Part shown: positions 61,645 to 64,000 of the stretch, in pieces
How the letters are laid out: every line of letters begins with the position of its first letter
How positions within the stretch are numbered: position 1 is the stretch's first letter
Assembly (NCBI RefSeq): GCF_900411375.1
Contig: NZ_LS423000.1
Span: 1 to 64,000 of the forward strand
DNA from: Lentilactobacillus raoultii
Lineage (GTDB): Bacteria > Bacillota > Bacilli > Lactobacillales > Lactobacillaceae
Direction: 5' to 3'
DNA: 64,000 bases
The notes under the pieces: generated by a model
What the model was told of the DNA's origin: nothing
Database searches by the model: none
Seen by the model: only the letters and a program-made list of their open reading frames with translations
Made by a program: the position numbers and the translations under genes

Positions 61645-62421
61645 TCAGCCCTCTTTCAGTTTGTTTATTAAATGATTAATAAACATCTTTTGAATAAACG
61701 GATATTCCCCAAGCCCTTTAAGTTGTGTTTTAACTTGGATCCCCTCTTTTTCTAATAAATGCCGCCATGATTTAGATTCTTCAGAGGCCATATCATGGTG
61801 CGCGTGATTACCTGCAACAATCATAAACGGCTGAATAGTTACTTTAGAAACATGATCTTTCTTTAATCGGTTAATTTCAAAACCAATGTTTGGAAAGCTT
61901 TCCACAGCACCCAAATAGTGTCTGGATCCCGTTAACATATGATCTAAACAAGCATAAGCAGTAAATGATTGACTCGATGTTCCATGTCCCATAAATAAAA
62001 TTGCTTCATTCGGATCGCTAAAAGACTTTATATTCTTTAGAAATTTTATTATATGAACATAATCCTCATACGAAGATAAAAGCGGTTGACCAATTACCAT
62101 TTGCTCAAAATTGCCTTCAAATTGTCTCGCTTGTTGAAGCAAACGATGAAATTCAATCCCAGGAATAATATGAAGAGGTTGGATATAAACTTTTCTGAAT
62201 TGATGTTTCTTTATTTTCCTTAAGGCTTCAATTGGCGTATCAATTTGAAGGCTTTCTTTTTGGGCAATTTTTGAAATAACAACGGTTGATGTAAAAGCAC
62301 GAAATATTTCTGCCTGAGGGAATCTTTCTTTGAATTTATTTTCAATCGCACCAATCGTTTTTCGCCGAGTTTTTGGGTAAGTTGTGCCAAAACTAACTAC
62401 TAAAATGGCAATTAATTTCAT
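61645..62421 (-). CDS. cbiK: Sirohydrochlorin cobaltochelatase (anaerobic type)
   Basis: Inserts Co2+ into sirohydrochlorin. The 258-residue ferrochelatase-fold protein has VVSFGTTYPKTRRKTIG (about residues 8-24), ILFMGHGTSS (about 141-150) with the first metal His, and AGNHAHHDMASEES (about 206-219) with the second, which define class-II CbiK chelatases. The ATG at 62421 follows AAGGAGGG and overlaps the end of cobA by 29 bp. It is the committed cobalt-early step of the anaerobic route. Confidence 0.95.
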   Translation of the reverse strand: MKLIAILVVSFGTTYPKTRRKTIGAIENKFKERFPQAEIFRAFTSTVVISKIAQKESLQIDTPIEALRKIKKHQFRKVYIQPLHIIPGIEFHRLLQQARQFEGNFEQMVIGQPLLSSYEDYVHIIKFLKNIKSFSDPNEAILFMGHGTSSQSFTAYACLDHMLTGSRHYLGAVESFPNIGFEINRLKKDHVSKVTIQPFMIVAGNHAHHDMASEESKSWRHLLEKEGIQVKTQLKGLGEYPFIQKMFINHLINKLKEG

Positions 62422-63817
62422 TTTTAACCCTCCTTACACTGCTTAAAACTGCTCTTACTGATGGCTGAACTTCACTGACATTTTCAAGCCCCAATTGTTG
62501 GCAAGCATTTTTAACCAATTTTCCCATTGCAACTATTTTGGCCTGTTTCAAGAGAACAAACTGATCTTTATCGCAGCCGATTACCAAGTCTTGTAATGCC
62601 GACGTACTTGGGATAATAATTGCATGGAATGTTTTAAAATCGACGGATTGATGTAAACTTTGTTTCTTCCCAACAGCTAAAAAACTAAACTGATTATTCG
62701 TTAATTTTATAAAATCTTGAGTGTCTTGAACTCCCAACGCAATAGCCGGCTGAGGATAAATATTATTTTTATCATAAACGCCGTCAGCAATAATCCCACT
62801 ACTCTTCATTTTTCTTTCAATGGCGTGATTCATTGCGATTAGGTGCCATTCACGCAAATTTCGATAATCGTAACCTCTACTGAGTAATTTAGTCATAAAT
62901 AGATTAAATACTACCATGCTAGTTATCAGAAGAGTCCCTGGCAACTCCAAATTTGGCAGGTCAAATTTCATAGAATGGACTTTCCGACGCTTGAAAAAGT
63001 TTACTGAAGCACCGTCATCCTGAAGTTTCTCAAACAATTTAGAAGAGCGCTTAAATGGAATTAATAAGTGCATCCCTTGAAGTGGCAAATTTGAAACCAA
63101 TTCAGGCATTAAATCAACTACCTTGCCCACCACAATTAATGCGGGGGAACCAATCCCATATTTTCTAACCACATCATTTATGTGAGCCAAATCAGCCTTA
63201 ACAGATCTTTGATTCCAATGCGTTGCCCACTGAATAATTGCAACTGGCGTCTTTGGGGTTTTACCATGCGTAATTAATTCTGCCGTAATTTGGGCTAATT
63301 CCTCCATTCCCATCAAAAAAACAAGGGTCCCTTCTTGATGAGCAATATTGTCCCAGTTGAGAGATTTTCCTTCCACTTTTCGATGGCCCGTAATTACATG
63401 AAAACTTGAAGCCAAATTTCGATCTGTGATCGGAATTCCAGCGGCACTTAGTCCGGCAATTGCACTGGTGATACCAGGAACCACTTCGAAAGCCACATGA
63501 TGTTTTTTTAAGTAACTGCCCTCTTCTCCACCACGACCAAAAACGTAAGGGTCACCTGCCTTCAGTCGAACCACCCGCTTTCCTTCACGTGCAAGGTTAG
63601 TTAGTAGTTGATTAATTTGAAATTGACTAACTTTATGATGATGAGGTAATTTACCAACATCAATCTTTTCAGCCTGAATAGCAGATAAAATAGCGGGATT
63701 CACTAATCGATCGTAAACAACCACGTCGGCCTCTTCCAATCTTCTTTTACCTAAAACCGTTAATAGTTCCGGGTTCCCCGGACCGGCACCAACTAAAGAA
63801 ACAAATCCGTTCAACAT
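62393..63817 (-). CDS. cobA: Uroporphyrinogen-III C-methyltransferase with C-terminal HemD-like domain
   Basis: Makes precorrin-2 by two SAM-dependent methylations of uroporphyrinogen III. The N-terminal SUMT domain (about residues 1-240) has FVSLVGAGPGNPELLTV (about 5-21), LKAGDPYVFGRGGEE (about 84-98) and AIAGLSAAGIPITDRNLASS (about 120-139). The remaining 230 residues are HemD-like: IIPSTSALQDL (about 400-410) and VAMGKLVKNACQQLGLENV (about 425-443). The family is known as a CobA-HemD fusion in Listeria and lactobacilli. The ATG at 63817 (MLNGFVSL) is chosen because AAGGTG precedes it and it overlaps the cbiJ stop; an in-frame ATG seven codons earlier is inside cbiJ. A stand-alone HemD also exists in this cluster. 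Confidence 0.9.
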   Translation of the reverse strand: MLNGFVSLVGAGPGNPELLTVLGKRRLEEADVVVYDRLVNPAILSAIQAEKIDVGKLPHHHKVSQFQINQLLTNLAREGKRVVRLKAGDPYVFGRGGEEGSYLKKHHVAFEVVPGITSAIAGLSAAGIPITDRNLASSFHVITGHRKVEGKSLNWDNIAHQEGTLVFLMGMEELAQITAELITHGKTPKTPVAIIQWATHWNQRSVKADLAHINDVVRKYGIGSPALIVVGKVVDLMPELVSNLPLQGMHLLIPFKRSSKLFEKLQDDGASVNFFKRRKVHSMKFDLPNLELPGTLLITSMVVFNLFMTKLLSRGYDYRNLREWHLIAMNHAIERKMKSSGIIADGVYDKNNIYPQPAIALGVQDTQDFIKLTNNQFSFLAVGKKQSLHQSVDFKTFHAIIIPSTSALQDLVIGCDKDQFVLLKQAKIVAMGKLVKNACQQLGLENVSEVQPSVRAVLSSVRRVKNEINCHFSS

Positions 63818-64000
63818 AACACCTTCATTTCTTGCCATAATTCGTCAAAAGTTCCAACCTGATTTGGATATTGAATCGTTGGTCGTTTAATAATAATGCA
63901 AGGAATCTTTAATTGCTCACAAGCAGTTATCTTTTCCTGTACACCACCACGACGACCACTTTCTTTGGTTACAACTGCAACTGCATCGGCTTTTTTAAAA
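63811..64000 (-). CDS. cbiJ: Cobalt-precorrin-6A reductase, C-terminal part
   Basis: Cut by the right window edge; about 62 C-terminal residues are visible. The segment VVTKESGRRGGVQEKITAC contains the ESG..GG..EK pattern of CbiJ/CobK reductases, and the end of the protein (GTFDELWQEMKVLC) is plausible. The stop codon overlaps the cobA start. Upstream genes of the Cbi block (cbiA-H) are expected beyond the edge. Confidence 0.85.
   Translation of the reverse strand, partial: FKKADAVAVVTKESGRRGGVQEKITACEQLKIPCIIIKRPTIQYPNQVGTFDELWQEMKVLC

Noticed and set aside
1-64000. Prophage, insertion sequence or integrase signs
   Set aside because: No transposase, integrase, phage structural gene or long terminal repeat was found on either strand.

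Overview
The window comes from a low-to-moderate GC Gram-positive bacterium, almost certainly a heterofermentative Lactobacillus-type organism. The grounds are the PepV dipeptidase, a paired Asp23/Gls24 operon, a CdaA-CdaR-GlmM module, an S-MK box (SAM-III) riboswitch before metK, T-box leaders, GH73 glucosaminidases, and an anaerobic cobalamin cluster with the gene order known from Lactobacillus reuteri and the buchneri-group lactobacilli. The species cannot be settled from the sequence alone.

Layout. 0.1-19.4 kb is ordinary chromosomal housekeeping: sugar-phosphate and HAD phosphatases, deoxynucleoside kinase with a candidate NrdR box, PepV/Usp, NAD(P)HX dehydratase, an acyltransferase, leuS with a Leu T-box, a PAP2 phosphatase/MnmM pair, an MFS pump, metK with its SAM-III riboswitch, CorA, a T-box controlled amino-acid permease and a nicotinamidase. 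19.5-23.4 kb holds two tandem secreted S53 (sedolisin/kumamolisin-like) proteases. 24.1-26.2 kb is the Gls24 envelope-stress operon. 26.4-30.6 kb has a YdcF-type protein, a MarR regulator, LicD, small proteins and three tandem identical tRNA-Asn units of 189 bp, each with its own promoter. 30.8-34.4 kb is cell-envelope: an orphan TagH ABC ATPase and two GH73 glucosaminidases, one of which lacks a canonical start codon. 34.6-39.9 kb is glmS, glmM, cdaR and cdaA (amino-sugar precursor supply and c-di-AMP). 40.0-45.7 kb holds a DUF1361 protein, a CPA1 antiporter, MurB, an exonuclease, a GNAT acetyltransferase and TsaE.

From about 45.75 kb to the right edge the sequence is visibly more AT-rich and is almost entirely a corrinoid island on the minus strand. 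In order of transcription it runs cbiJ (cut by the window edge), cobA-hemD fusion, cbiK, cbiL, cbiM, cbiN, cbiQ, cbiO, cbiP, a SirA/Met8-type precorrin-2 dehydrogenase, hemA, hemC, hemB, hemL, a CblS-like kinase, cobU, cobS, cobC and hemD. A PduV/EutP GTPase then lies on the opposite strand, followed by an unidentified polytopic membrane protein and cobT. HemA/HemL/HemB/HemC/HemD make uroporphyrinogen III from glutamyl-tRNA, CobA and SirA make sirohydrochlorin, CbiK inserts cobalt delivered by CbiMNQO, CbiL and the Cbi enzymes outside the window build the corrin ring, and CbiP/CobU/CobS/CobC/CobT finish the nucleotide loop. The heme-type genes therefore serve B12, not heme.

The most notable points are the coexistence of CobT with a CblS-like alpha-ribazole kinase, two HemD-like domains in one cluster, the S53 protease pair, the promoter-bearing tRNA-Asn amplification, and the missing ATG in front of an otherwise perfect signal peptide. 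All positions and motifs were read by eye; no database search was run.
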